Origin: Zeus faber
Lineage: Eukaryota > Chordata > Actinopteri > Zeiformes > Zeidae
Direction: 5' to 3'
Assembly (NCBI GenBank): GCA_960531495.1
Contig: OY482848.1
Span: 11,724,565-11,788,564 of the forward strand
DNA length: 64,000 bases
How positions within the stretch are numbered: the first letter of the stretch is position 1; every line of letters begins with the position of its first letter. This document shows positions 13,242 to 25,018 of this stretch, piece by piece. Position numbers and translations under genes: made by a program. The notes below the pieces were generated by a model. That model saw nothing but the letters and a program-made list of their open reading frames with translations, was not told the origin of the DNA and ran no database searches.

Positions 13242-13250
13242 TTTATTAAA
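13242..13250. terminator. Overlapping opposed poly(A) signals of zp3-like and itprip
   Basis: The nonamer TTTATTAAA holds ATTAAA on the + strand (13245-13250, 150 bases after the zp3-like stop) and AATAAA on the - strand (13242-13247, 32 bases after the itprip stop). Confidence 0.5.
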
Positions 13251-13278
13251 CAGAAGACCAGTGTTGGTAAAATGTCTT

Positions 13279-15132
13279 TTACTTGGTGAGATAATCGTGA
13301 ATCAGTAAATGCACATTTTTGAGAATTTCCTGAAAATGCTGGATCGACTTGGTGTAGCTGTGGCCGTCTGCCACGAGGGGGCGTAACACATTAACTCTGT
13401 CACTGTGCAGGAGCTCCCCTGGGACGTGACAGCTTTTTGCCAGCGGGTTCCCGATGAGGACGTGATGCAGTGAGCCCCGGCAGAGGCTCTCCTCCATGAA
13501 CGTCATCAGGTCCCGCAGTCTGCAAGCGATGTGGTCGGGCTGCCACTGATGCGGCTGCTTGGTCAAAAGCAGATGCATCAGCGCAGTCTTGAAATGGAAG
13601 CCTGTGAGGGTGCTCCTCCCTGTCAGCGAGGTCTGCCTCTGATGCAGGAAGAGTGCAGTTTCAAGAACTTGCATGTGACATGCGTTGCCAGGCAGGCCAT
13701 TGGAGAGACTCTTCAATAAACGATCCTCACATACCTTTAAAGAAAGTTTCCACAGGGCGTCCGACGGGTCCCCGGAACAGGAAGCAATGACAAAATAAGC
13801 ATCTGTTTCGGGGAGTTTGACAACAGGGTTCAGGACGAAGTTGACTTTCTTCCCCGACTTGAATCGTACCGACAAAGCACCCGGAGGATGTTTAACGCCA
13901 CTCAAGCCAAACTCATATTTGTGGGATATCTGTGCCCACGCCTGTCTTGTTGCGCTCCGAAACCATTTAGCAACTTGGCTTTTCGAGAGAAAGGAAGTGT
14001 TCTTCATGCAGAGAAAGCTGCCGTGAACGTCCGTGCGTTCTGTGGTTTTCTCATTCTGACAATGCAGCAGGCATAGCATATCGTCTCCCTCATTGGAGGA
14101 TTTACAGTGGCATTCGTTCGGGCTTTCTATATTCACCATTGTTATTTTTCCATAACCTTGCATGTTTTTTAGCGTGCCACTGGCTGGAGAGCTCCACAGC
14201 TCGCACTGGAAACTACTTGGCTCCAGAGGGCGAAAGGGGACGATGACGTTACGACCATCCTCCTCTATCTGAAAATCCCCTATTACAATACCATGGCTTT
14301 GTTCACTTATGACTCTCATTACTTCCACGAGGTCATCCACAAATCCATCCAAAAACCCTCCGATTTTCAGTCGTTCATTGTGAGAGCCTTGGATAAATCT
14401 AGCGTGGAAGCGATGTAGCATGCCGCTATCTGGCAGCGGCACTCTACCAGATAACTTGTCCACCGGGTTTGCGTTGTGTTCGAAAGCACAGTCCTCCACT
14501 CGTCTCTTAGGGGTCTCGCATCTCAAGTGTTTCCAGAAGAAGCGCACCAAGGAGATGATGGAGAACGTGTTCCATATGAACCACAGGTAATCCTTCTCCC
14601 AGTCAGCGGCGGTGCTGGTCGTCTCCGTCCAGGTCAAAACATCCTCCTCAAAGCTTTCTCCTTGACCCGGTGATATGCTTTGGTGCTTTAGTTGAATGTC
14701 TCCTGTCATTTTAACGGCCGTAGGGGGACTTCGACTGTCCGGTGGGTCCATTACCTGTGGCACAGTGGGTTCATCTACCAGCGAGGTTTTCTGCTCAGTA
14801 TTTGCGCCAACCTCATGTTCTTGTTGTAGGCTTGTGCTCGGTTCAGCTCTATGAGCAACTTGCTGTTTAGACACCTCCAAGACGGTAGAATCGCTTAATT
14901 TCTCATCTATCACTTTTAAATCAACGCCAGGCCCTCCAGCGTCGCCTTCTGTGAGTTTTTGACCGTCAGGTATTTCTTGTTGTGGTCTCTCGGCCTCTTT
15001 TTGCAAACTCTCTCCGTGCTCTTGCATGTTGAGTGTGGGTATATCGTCCCATTTATTAACCCTGGAGTCGTCCTTTGGATATAAGATCAGGCCCAGCGCC
15101 ACGAGGAACACTCGAAGGAGGGGACCTTGCAT
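13279..15132 (-). CDS. itprip: ITPRIP (inositol 1,4,5-trisphosphate receptor-interacting protein)
   Basis: A single uninterrupted 617-codon frame, ATG at 15132 to TAG at 13279-13281, matching the one-coding-exon structure of the ITPRIP family. N-terminal hydrophobic segment (LLRVFLVALGLILY), an acidic variable region, a second hydrophobic segment (LWFIWNTFSIISLVRFFW), then the Mab21-type nucleotidyltransferase-fold body with FLDGFVDDLVEVMR, FVPF/IVPFRPLEPSSFQCELW, DDMLCLLH, WFRSATRQAWAQISHKYEF and the C-terminal helical part FHFKTALMHLLLTKQPHQW. The mammalian protein modulates calcium release through IP3 receptors. It is about 70 residues longer than human, mainly in the acidic region after the first hydrophobic segment. 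Named itprip rather than itpripl1/2 from sequence and from its position by calhm1. Confidence 0.88.
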   Translation of the reverse strand: MQGPLLRVFLVALGLILYPKDDSRVNKWDDIPTLNMQEHGESLQKEAERPQQEIPDGQKLTEGDAGGPGVDLKVIDEKLSDSTVLEVSKQQVAHRAEPSTSLQQEHEVGANTEQKTSLVDEPTVPQVMDPPDSRSPPTAVKMTGDIQLKHQSISPGQGESFEEDVLTWTETTSTAADWEKDYLWFIWNTFSIISLVRFFWKHLRCETPKRRVEDCAFEHNANPVDKLSGRVPLPDSGMLHRFHARFIQGSHNERLKIGGFLDGFVDDLVEVMRVISEQSHGIVIGDFQIEEDGRNVIVPFRPLEPSSFQCELWSSPASGTLKNMQGYGKITMVNIESPNECHCKSSNEGDDMLCLLHCQNEKTTERTDVHGSFLCMKNTSFLSKSQVAKWFRSATRQAWAQISHKYEFGLSGVKHPPGALSVRFKSGKKVNFVLNPVVKLPETDAYFVIASCSGDPSDALWKLSLKVCEDRLLKSLSNGLPGNACHMQVLETALFLHQRQTSLTGRSTLTGFHFKTALMHLLLTKQPHQWQPDHIACRLRDLMTFMEESLCRGSLHHVLIGNPLAKSCHVPGELLHSDRVNVLRPLVADGHSYTKSIQHFQEILKNVHLLIHDYLTK

Positions 15133-15183
15133 CTCGGCAAAATGACCTGCGAATTAATCACACAGCATGAATAATGCATAGAC

Positions 15184-15249
15184 ACACACTCACAGTATTT
15201 GTACAATAGACAGGTTGTCAGTCTATTGTACAAAATACTGTGTGTGTGT
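15184..15249. repeat. Near-perfect inverted repeat (hairpin) upstream of itprip
   Basis: Arms of about 28 bases, one ending GTACAATAGAC and the other starting GTCTATTGTAC, flank a 9-base loop at 15212-15220. The right arm runs into a (GT)n tract. Region 15133-16769 otherwise shows no coding sequence and should hold the itprip and calhm1 5' regions. Confidence 0.75.
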
Positions 15250-16736
15250 GTGTGTGTGTTGGGCAACTTTAGTCATAAGCATAATGAGGACACAAAGCAT
15301 GAGAGGAGCCACCCAGTTCCATGATGGTTTGAAAAGCCTCCTTTAACCCATTTCAATGCTTCTAATGAAAAATAAATGCGGATAATATTTCACGTCAAGG
15401 ACATAACGCTCACCCACGAAAAAAAACCAAACAAACAAAAATGTCGTTGGCAGTCACAACGATCTTCGCGCGGGAGAGGAAGTTTAAAACGAACCTTGCT
15501 CAGTTATCTCTTCCTATTGTCGATGTGGGCGTAGGTTGTCCTTTGCGACACATTTCCTGTCTCTCCAGCTCAGCACACTGGTGGGGCTGGTGTGCTATGC
15601 TGTCGTTTCTCAGCAGTTTTAACCATTTTATCATTTTGTTCTCTCCTGTCACGGCCTGTGGTTAAAGCAGATTAATAGTAATACTGTTCTCATGCATTAT
15701 TTTGGGGTTACTCCGAGGGGGACGCAAGCATTTCGGTCACGTAGTGATGCATAAAAAAATAACGATGTGTGGTAAAGAGTCTGTGTGGGTCAGATGTGTA
15801 GGAAGCCCCTGACTTCCATCAACAACTGGTTTGTCTGACTTTGATGGGCGCGGTTGGGGTGTCCTGTAAAAGAGGACACAGTTACGAAAAGGCTGCCTAA
15901 TTTTAATACAATTATGTAAATCATCATTGGTATATGCTGAGCAAAAGCAAATGAAAGGTGAATTACAACATTCAAAAAGAGTTGATTATTGATGATTTTG
16001 CTGCTTTTTGCCTCAATTGCTGAAGTGTAAGTTTGTATAATATATATCAACGCGTTGATTGAACATTTGAAACACATTCCTGTCACCTCATAAACAAATA
16101 CCAAACTGACCAAATTTCCAAGCCCAAAGCCCATTTGAATGGGCTGAATTATTTTTGCATGTCTCGCGTGTCCTCCAGTCGAGCACTCTTGTCTTTTCTC
16201 AGACGTTGTTAACTCAGAATAACTCCTTTGTCCTTTTTCTCGACGGCGTGTTGATCACTTTGACTGGTCCTTTTCAAGGTTTGTCGCCCGTTTAGTCGTG
16301 GGACGGAAGCGGTGTGCTCCATCACAACACGGAGAGCAGGTGCCAGCCGAGGGCGTGGCGCGATGACGACAGACAGACGACGTTGGCTCTTTTTCGAGAA
16401 ACATCCCCAGAGAGAGATTTCCAGAACAGGCTTTTGGTTCGATAAGTATACGAGAGACAGGGTGTGATTTGTGGTTCAGTTACATATCTACACGAGGTTT
16501 GTTTTATATTGTATTACCCTCTGTTCCTTACACTCCCAAAGCATATAAGGTAAGTTGTTTTTGGTGTTTTCGAATAATTTGTATGCACTTTTGTGTACAA
16601 ATCCACATTCCTCTCTGGATTGTGTTGTTGTTTATTAAGGTACAACAAGGTTTAAATCTGTGCCCACAGGAGCTGCTGACGTTAAATGAAGTGGTCATTT
16701 TGTGATCGTATCATTCTGTGGTTTTGACGTGCACAG

Positions 16737-16769
16737 AAGCGGTCAACCCAACCCCCACCCATTTCCAAG
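16737..16769 (+). other. Possible 5' UTR acceptor exon start of calhm1
   Basis: GTGCACAG at 16729-16736 is a splice-acceptor-like sequence 33 bases before the calhm1 ATG, so an upstream non-coding exon is likely. No donor was identified with confidence. Confidence 0.3.
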
Positions 16770-18532
16770 ATGGACAAGCTCCGCATGATGTTCCAGTTCC
16801 TCCAGTCCAACCAGGAGTCCTTTATGAACGGCATCTGCGGGATAATGGCTTTGGCCAGCGCACAGATGTATTCTGCCTTTGAGTTCAGATGCCCCTGCAT
16901 GCCGCAGTACAACTACCCCTATGGGATGGGCCTGCTCATCGTTCCGCCTCTCTGGTTCTTTCTGTTGGGGTTTGTGCTGAACAACAACGTCTCCATGCTG
17001 GCGGAGGAGTGGAGGAGACCCACGGGAAGGCGGAGGAAGGATCCCGCCATCCTTCGCTACATGCTCTGTTCCATAGCCCAGCGCTCCCTGATAGCGCCTG
17101 CCGTTTGGGTGGCCGTCACCCTCATGGACGGGAAGAGCTTCTTCTGTGCTTTTTGTACCACCCTGGACCTCCGGCGCTTTGGGAACGCCAGTTTCACCGA
17201 GGGCTTGACCGAAGAGGAGATGGTCAAACTGCTCGCAAAAATCCCCTGCAAAGACTTATTTGAGCGGCACGAAATCAGAGACGCAGCCTCCCGGTACATA
17301 AAATGCATATCCCAGGTAGGTTTTCCCGTTTCCTCAACTAAGAAGTGACGTACGTTGATCAAATGGGCTGAAGTGCGCCGACGCCAGTGTCCTCGCTCAC
17401 ACGGATTACAAACAGCATTTGCCCATCGTGCTTTTTAAACCCACCGGTCATGTGTTCTGCAGCTTAGCAGCAAACATTGAAGCTTAGCCGCGGGTTAGAC
17501 AGTGTTTAGCCATAATGCTGATAATAGAAGTATCCTCCAGAAGATCTCGCCTCGCTTTGGACCTAGTATGTCTGAACCGGAGGACGGAAAGTTTTAGATA
17601 CTTACTTACTTTGCAAAATGAATGTATGAGCGGTGCCAGGGGACATCTATCAGGGTGAAACCAAGAAAACAAGGCGGCAAACCGATCCAGCGCATGGGCA
17701 ATTATTTTCTAGCAGAAGTGGAAAAGTGTGATTGATAGGGGAGGAATCTGACAATTTGGCATGTCTAAAAACATATTTTTAAAGTACGACCGCAGTGGTG
17801 TGCTGTGATTGGATGTTCCTAAAGTGGCGTAGCTAAACTTGCAGAATGTAATGCAAGACGTTACAATTGACTCCTTTCTGGATTGAAATTGTTTTTCCGA
17901 ATCCATTTCATTTTACGTTTGGGTTTTGACCGCGTTTTAAAGTACACGATGTGCATGTCGGCCCCCCCGGGGGGAATCAAGCTCCCGTGTGCATGACTTT
18001 TTTTTCGCAGGCCTGCGGATGGATGTTCTTGCTCGCGATGACCTCGGTGGCCTTCGCCATCCGCGCCGTCCGCCCGTGCTTCACGCAGGCCGCCTTCCTC
18101 AAGACCAAGTACTGGTCGCACTACATCGACATCGAGCGCAAGATGTTCGACGACACGTGCAAGGAGCACGCCAAGAGCTTCGCCAAGGCCTGCATCCACC
18201 AGTACTTTGCGAGCGTCAGGGGGGAGATGCGAGGCCTCCACCGCTGTGGCTCCGACGGGAACGACAGCGACGGCGGTGACAGCGGCGACGGCGACGGCGG
18301 CAGCGGCAGGAAGAGGAGCGACGAAGAGAAGCTGCTGGGCATCAGGGCCCAGGACGACATGAATAAGGTTCTGTGGAACTGGCACACGTGCAAACCGCCT
18401 CTGGCTCTGAGGAAAGAGCAGCCCGACGCCGCGGACGGCGACGGACAGGTCGGGAAGGCCAACGGGCTCGTGAATGGACATGCCCACAAGGTGGAGAAAA
18501 GAGAGTGGGCGGTGTACTACAGCAAGGTCTGA
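16770..18532 (+). CDS. calhm1: CALHM1, calcium homeostasis modulator channel
   Basis: Two exons, 16770-17315 and 18011-18532, 355 aa (human about 346). The N-terminus is nearly invariant: [18 protein letters not shown] then [20 protein letters not shown]. Four transmembrane regions are visible, the last spanning the exon junction. Extracellular cysteines C41 and C43 (CPC) are present, as is the CAFC pair after the second hydrophobic hairpin, and an N-glycosylation sequon NAS. The post-TM4 block [20 protein letters not shown] and the C-terminal YYSKV are conserved. CALHM1 forms a voltage-gated, Ca-sensitive large-pore channel that releases ATP in taste cells and neurons. Odd feature: an Asp/Gly/Ser-rich insert at 18250-18315. 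Human CALHM1 also neighbours PDCD11. Confidence 0.96.
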
Positions 18533-18682
18533 ACGTCCTCGCAAGAAACAAGAGCAGAACTGTGATGATAGAACTCAAGCTCTCGGATGTTTATTACTTA
18601 GGTTGACGTTGCTCCATAGTTTTCGGAAATCGTTTCATTTTGTGGTTTTTTTTGTGGAGTTTAATAATGATTGTAGATAAAT

Positions 18683-18688
18683 ATTAAA
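18683..18688 (+). terminator. Candidate poly(A) signal for calhm1
   Basis: ATTAAA, 150 bases after the calhm1 stop codon. Confidence 0.4.
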
Positions 18689-19001
18689 TGTGAGATAAAA
18701 ATAATGGCAGTCTCACTGTTATATGCAATGCTCATGGCTTAATTTAACACGGTCAGTTCAAATTCTATAAACAAAAGCTAAAAAGTAACCCCAAAAAGTA
18801 ATCAATAGTAGTTTCAATTCATAGGCTGGAAATCTCCTGGAGTCTTCTGCTCATCTGACTGACGCTACCATTGCTATAAATAGATAAATATGTTTTTTGT
18901 AAAATGTTTTGGTATTTTCATACACTTTGGTTTTTCCTTCTAATCTCTGTCTCGAGCAGATTTATCATCATACTATGCATCCAATAATAAGGCGTGCTGA
19001 T

Positions 19002-19005
<4 letters not shown>

Positions 19006-19063
<58 letters not shown>

Positions 19064-19072
19064 GCACATACA
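19006..19072. repeat. (GT)n / (GC)n microsatellite
   Basis: Alternating purine-pyrimidine tract of GT repeats passing into GCGCGCGC and ACACAC. The gene-free interval 18690-22600 around it shows no coding exon that I can support on either strand. Confidence 0.9.
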
Positions 19073-20203
19073 CACATTGTTATGTAAGAACATGCACAGA
19101 CCTGACAATTTGCATGATACACAGCGTGTGGTCAGCATAGCCTCTTCCCTGACGCCTCCAGGATTTGTTTGTTTGATAATGCTGAAAACTATGATCTGCA
19201 AACGTCCATCAAATCAGTGCTCAAGGAACAAGAAAAAAAACTCCAAGTATGGTTTTAAATATGTTTATCAAATGTTGTTATGAATGTTGGCATTTATTGA
19301 TTGATTTCTTTATTCATGTGTCACTCATAACGCTGAGTCATATATGGCCAAATGCATTAAAAGGCGGCGCACAAAACATGATTTTGAATGATTCGCCGTG
19401 TATCACTTTATTCAAGGCTGGCTTCCCAACCAGCCAGCGGTACGTTATTAAATACCAAGTTCACTCCACGAGAAGTTTACTCACCGCATCGCTAGAGATA
19501 TCACTATTTACATTTCATATCTACAACCATTTCTGTTGCTCCCTCCCTTCACCACCAACACAAGGCAAGCCGAGCAGGAATCTGAGAGTATGATTTGGGG
19601 ATTTTCTTCTCGTGATTAAAAAATATGATACGATGCTGCACACGCGACCGTCCGATCTCGCCGATGAAGGCCTGGTGCCGCTGTCTGCAGCGGGACGGAT
19701 TTTTCCATTTAAAATACCCGACAGAGATTTGGGCGCTGCCTTCTGCCCCCTCGTTAATAATTCCGTCTGGCGGTTAATCGGCTATTTTGCTAAATATATA
19801 CAAAGGGGTTTTTTTTGTTTTTTTTTGTTCCAACACCAAACGTAAAGAAGTTCACAGTCAGCTAACTACATAATCCTACTTTGCAGAATATCCCCTCAGC
19901 CAGACAGCATGAGCAAAGCCCGAGCAGATATAATGCAAACATCTGCTCCGTGCGCTGTCAACCAGGGTGTGCAAATGCTTCTTAATCTCAGAGTGATGAT
20001 GCACGTGGAGGTTAGAAGATGAAGACGCTCGCATACGCTATCCACACGGCAGTCGTTTAGGTCGCTTGTGTTAGCAGGTAATCCCGTAACGTTACCTCGT
20101 TAGAGCGCCCGCAAATAAGGCTGCGAACAGGTAGATATAAGTAGTGTGACTATCACTGCACTTAGTTCAGAGGATTTAGTTTGACTTAAACAGGTTTTCT
20201 AAA

Positions 20204-20310
20204 TGGCTCAGTGGGGCTGGGCATTTTAAAGTAAGCTGCTTAACAAGGCAGCAGGACGGTCGAAGACCAGCCAGTCCGAGCAGATATGGGTCGGAGTTCG
20301 AACCTGCGAG
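20204..20310 (+). repeat. Possible tRNA-derived SINE fragment
   Basis: TGGCTCAGTGGGGCTGGG resembles a Pol III A box, and GAGTTCGAACCTGCG at about 20291 resembles a B box. The 85-base gap is longer than in a tRNA gene, so this would be a degraded or interrupted SINE, not a tRNA. Confidence 0.3.
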
Positions 20311-22870
20311 AGTAGGTCGCCCGACCGTCAATGTTTCAGCAAGTTCCTCTTTAAAGATCCCGCCCAGGCAACGTCTTATGAAACCAAACGTATAGAGAGA
20401 AGATTATCCACGTATGCGGATGACACTTTTTTTTTTTTTTTTTGACAGGTTAAATTGGATGAACATCAAGTGAGTTGTCTTTCTGATGTGAGCCGGCTGA
20501 AGTCCACCGGTCCCGCTGTGGAAAGAAACATAAAGCCCTGTTCAAACAGAACCACGGCAAGATAAAAAGGCAGTGAAGTGACGCCAAAAGGGAATTAAAC
20601 CTCCAACGACTCAACGCTGAAAACAAGCGACCACCGACAGGCAAAACAGCTCCGCGAAACTAAAAATAAAAACCTACTTGAACGAACTACACTGACGCTA
20701 CTTCATGAAGGTGCTAGGACATTTTAGTGCACGAGACCAGTTTGTTGTAGAAGAAGAGCATTATCATGTGAGGAGCAACATATTCAAATTAAGATTTAAA
20801 TCGAGAGCCTTCCATCCCGGTTTGAGAAATAATGTAGTGTAATTTTAAGCACAAAGATATTTAAAGTGTATGATCTAGGACCCAAAGGCTGCCAATTTAA
20901 CCGGCTGTGCACTCTGTGCGCAGATGTGAGCCTGGTTACTTTGAGTTCAGATGCTCTGACAATGCAAACGCAAAGGGAACGTATTTTCACAATTGCTTTA
21001 CACCAGCGACTCAGACGGACTAAATGATGGCCGCCTTCCAGTTCTCAGTAACATATAAGCTGCCACACTCGGCAAGAGACACTGTACACCCAGCCCTCCA
21101 TTAAGTAATGGCCCTTAGCCTGCATGGCCATCTGGGCTGCATGTGCGAGTCTTTGTCCACATGAAGATAAGAAAAAAACAAAAAAAAAAACTATCGATCA
21201 CAAATGTGTCCTATGGGACTATGGGTCAGAAAGATGCTCCTATCAGATCTACAGCGAGGAACTCTCTGGATCACAGGCGTAAAACAGACCTAACACACAA
21301 AGCGCACCTTTGGAGTGTAACTGCAATCGCCAAAGCACCGGCTAATAGCTCATGATGTCCGTTCCGAATGGATGGAAATATTCCCAGCGCAGAAGACCAT
21401 CAACATTACGGGGCGCTTTTTTTTCGCCTCATATGGTCTCAACATTGCCGACTGGCTTTTGGCCTCATATGGTCTTCCCAAGGATGTCCCTTTCACCCAG
21501 TCTCGTTTTGAATAATCCCTCAGAAGTGACGGAGCGAAACACACCGCCCTATCGTCCCGCGTAAAAACGGAGCCGCTCCAGGAGGAGTCCCCGCGTAACA
21601 CATTTCTCAAGTGATCCGATGACTCCGGACTTGGCTCACATTGATGTGGACGTGGACGTATGTTTGATTGTGGAGGGGCGTCAAAAATGGCAAAAGCTGC
21701 ACATTTCTTAAGACTGAGCGCAACTCCTCCCCTAATGGACCCCCCCTAATAACGCTGCCCTCAGGTTGAAAGGGTGATGCGTGTGATTGCGGAAAAACAC
21801 AAGTGGATTCCACTTTATATGAATTCCAAAACATGGAGAGGTAGTTCAATACATCACAATTGCATCAGCTCGCTTTAGTTCAACAAGTAGCATCAAACTA
21901 GGAACAGGGTCCACCTCAGGGTGAAAGTACTTTTTCTAAAGTTATTGAAATAGAAATAAATATCTTGTAATAATAAAACAATAAAATTAAGCCGTGCCAT
22001 ATTACATTGATGATGCCGACTCTGTTACTGTCGTGCACCATAGTGACCTCCTCCAAATAATAGGCCTTGTTAAAATATCTAAGTGCACCTGCAAATGCTG
22101 AACACTTGAGGCAGCATCGAGCGTCGACGTGGAACCCGCACTCGACATTTGTTGCAGCGCCTGAAAAGTGTTGAAATCCGACCCGGTTTGAACCTTCTCC
22201 TTTTTTAAAGTTCTTCCAATGATGCCTTTTGTCAGTAACAAGATCCACGTTGAAAGAAAAAAAATTCTAGAATTGCAAATAGAGGTTGAATTCGATCATT
22301 AATCATTATTTGAAAGAGATAAAAAAAAAAAAGCCGACGTCATATCAGGGTAACACACACAGGGTCCACAACGCCAGCGTGACCTCATGACTCCGTCACC
22401 GCTGATACCTTGAACCCCCTAGACATTCGACAAAACAACGTGGCGTATTTTGATTATCCCCTTTTTCGTTTTTCTTTTTTACAACCAGACCCGCTTTTTA
22501 TTTGCATCGGAGAAATGGAGTCATAATTAGAGGGGGCTGAATGGAAACAGGCGCAGACACCATGGAGGCCTGTGACTCCCTCTCCCATATGGATTAGCGG
22601 TGCCGCGCCCCCCACGACCAACCCCCAGTTTGCCCAGTAGCCCAGCAGCTGTCCATTTCCTGAGTGAATTGGCAAGCCAGGGCCGGCGGTGTGGGGGTGG
22701 AGGCAGGATTTTCTTAGGCTGTGATTCTCTATCTCACTCGCAAACCTTCTTTCTTACACGTCCTCATCCCTGCCCTTCTGACTCCCCACGATATTCAACA
22801 AACACTGTTGTTTTCCTTATTGTTAAAGCGCAGTACCATTCAGGAAGTTTACATCATCATCTGTTTTTAT

Positions 22871-23074
22871 TTGGTTTGTGTACGCGAGTGTGTGTACGTG
22901 TATGTGTGCGTGTCTGTCTGTGTGTGTGTGTGCATGCGTGTGTATGTGTGTGCCTGTGTGTGTATGTATGTGTGTGTGTGTGTGTGTGTGTGCGCCTGTG
23001 TGCGCGCCTGTGTGTGTGTGTGTATGTGTGTGCCTGTGTGTGTATGTTTGTGTGTGTGTCTGTGTGTGTGTGTC

Positions 23075-23144
<70 letters not shown>

Positions 23145-23205
23145 CCTGTGTGTGTATGTGTGTGTATGTGTGTGTATGTGTGTGGGTGTGTGTGTGTGTG
23201 TGCGT

Positions 23206-23242
<37 letters not shown>
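22871..23242. repeat. Long interrupted (GT)n tract
   Basis: About 370 bases of GT repeats with scattered GC, TA and CT variants, followed by a (CA)n block at 23407-23440. Frames through it give Cys/Val or His/Thr strings with no coding meaning. Confidence 0.93.
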
Positions 23243-23243
<1 letters not shown>

Positions 23244-23479
23244 GTGTACATGTATTTGTGTGCGTGGGCGCAGAGGGCGGGGGCAGGGGTGGGGGGGTCT
23301 TCTCCTTTTTGTTGGATTTGTTTTGGTTTGTCCACACAGCCGTCGTGCACATGTCAGTGACCTGGACCTCCCCGGACTTTGCAGCAAGCCTCTTCCTCTC
23401 TCTCTCACACGCACACACACGCACACACACACACACACACAGCGGAACGCTCGCAGACACGCCATTCGTCAGTCCGCGG

Positions 23480-24770
23480 CCCACTCTACCTTCCTCCCGC
23501 CCAGAGATTGGAGCACGGGGAGGATGGATGGAGGGAGGGCTGAGGGAGAGGGGAGTTGCGAGGCAAAACGGCTGGTCACATGAGCAGAGATCTGTTTACA
23601 AACCCAGCGCAGAGTCAGCCCAGCAGCCTCCCCGGACACCATCGCGGATCGAGGGGGGGGTGGGAAGAGGAAGAGAAGCGCCGTGACAGAGCCAGCTGGC
23701 GGTTGCGCGGACTGAATTCGACACCCGGAGCCTTTGTCCGGATTTTCCCGACCGGCGGAGCAGATGGTCGGAGGGTGAGTAGGTTTCCCCTCCTCTAACG
23801 TACGCACGACACTCTCGCTGACAGGCACGCACACGCTGACGCGCACACCAGCAAAAATACCAAGACGTAGCTTCAAGGACTTTGTGTGCGTGTGCGGAGT
23901 CCGGGGCAGCTCTTTGTTTGGGTTCTGAGGGGAGCGCGTCTCTTTCTGCCACTGTGGAGGAAGACCCCCTGCAGGAGCAGAGGATCGGAGGAGGGGGACC
24001 CGTGAAGAGCACGAAGAGCGACGAGGCTGGTGGGAATCAGATGAAAACAACAGCTTTTTGGAAGAGGGGAGAGGAAGAAAAAAAACAACCAAACAAACCC
24101 CAAAAACAAAACACGCACTGGTGCCCGTGAGTCGGCCTCGTCAGACGGAGGCCCGTCCTTTCCGACGGTCAACGGAGAGCGCGCCGGCGATGGGCACTGA
24201 AGTCTGAGCTTCCACGTCGCAAAGGTAAATATCTTGGAATGTTGTTGTTGTTTTCGAGCGCGGCTGCGGTTTAGGGCTCCCGACTCCGTAATGACATCTG
24301 ACATGGGCACATGGTGCGAGGCGACTGGCGATGATTCAACCGAACAACATTTCTTTGTCTCCTCTTCCTCATACTTGCCCAGCGCCAACCGTGACCGCAT
24401 CCTTGTTGTTGACTTTCAGGAGCACACGTGGTCTCCAATCCCAGTCCCGACGCTGACCCCGAACCTCTCCGTCTTAATTTCGAGGGTTAATCCAGATTTG
24501 GGAATGCCGGGCGGCATAGACTGCTGAGCCAGCAGAACCGCACCTCCCCGGGGATTTGTGACAATCTTCACAAATCTGGAAGAATCCCAAATGGTTTGTC
24601 TGTGGAGGTGCTAGGATTGCTGCCCGGCTCCAGCGAAGGGGTCCCCGACTCAGCGCGACCCTATCGGAGGAGGATCGGAGGCTCCCGCTTCTCCCGACGG
24701 GCGGTCTGAATTTACTCCCACTGCCCTGGGGAGTCGAATTTCATGCAACCATTCCAATGGTGTAACGGTG
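23480..24770 (+). promoter_or_regulatory. GC-rich presumed promoter / 5' UTR exon region of the RING gene
   Basis: GC-rich sequence with many CpGs, and donor-like sites AAAG/GTAAAT (24221) and AACG/GTGAGT (24769) on the + strand. The first coding exon of the RING gene, 3 kb downstream, begins just after an acceptor, so a non-coding first exon here is expected. Exon limits are not determined. Confidence 0.45.
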
Positions 24771-25018
24771 AGTGGACTGTACGCCAACACCGCAGGGCTG
24801 GCGGCTTTTACTGATTCCATGTACTTGTTTGTATTATTCTACTGATCTAACTCTTCAACTCGGTCACTGGGTTGCCGCTAAGAGCCAAAATTATATTGGT
24901 ATTGGGTAAAAGAGGAGCTTATAATCACGGCTTTGGTTAAATTTTGCAAACTCAAATGGAACGCTTGAAAAAGCTGACTTACGAAGAAGAGTTCCATTGT
25001 TTGCCTTGACATACAGTA

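Noticed and set aside
17861-18544. 227-codon - strand frame
   Set aside because: Antisense shadow of calhm1 exon 2, driven by its GC-rich codons.
20204-20310. tRNA gene
   Set aside because: A- and B-box-like motifs are too far apart and no cloverleaf can be drawn; at most a SINE remnant.
22600-23686. Frames over 300 codons rich in Cys/Val or His/Thr
   Set aside because: They are translations of GT/CA repeats with no splice or homology support.
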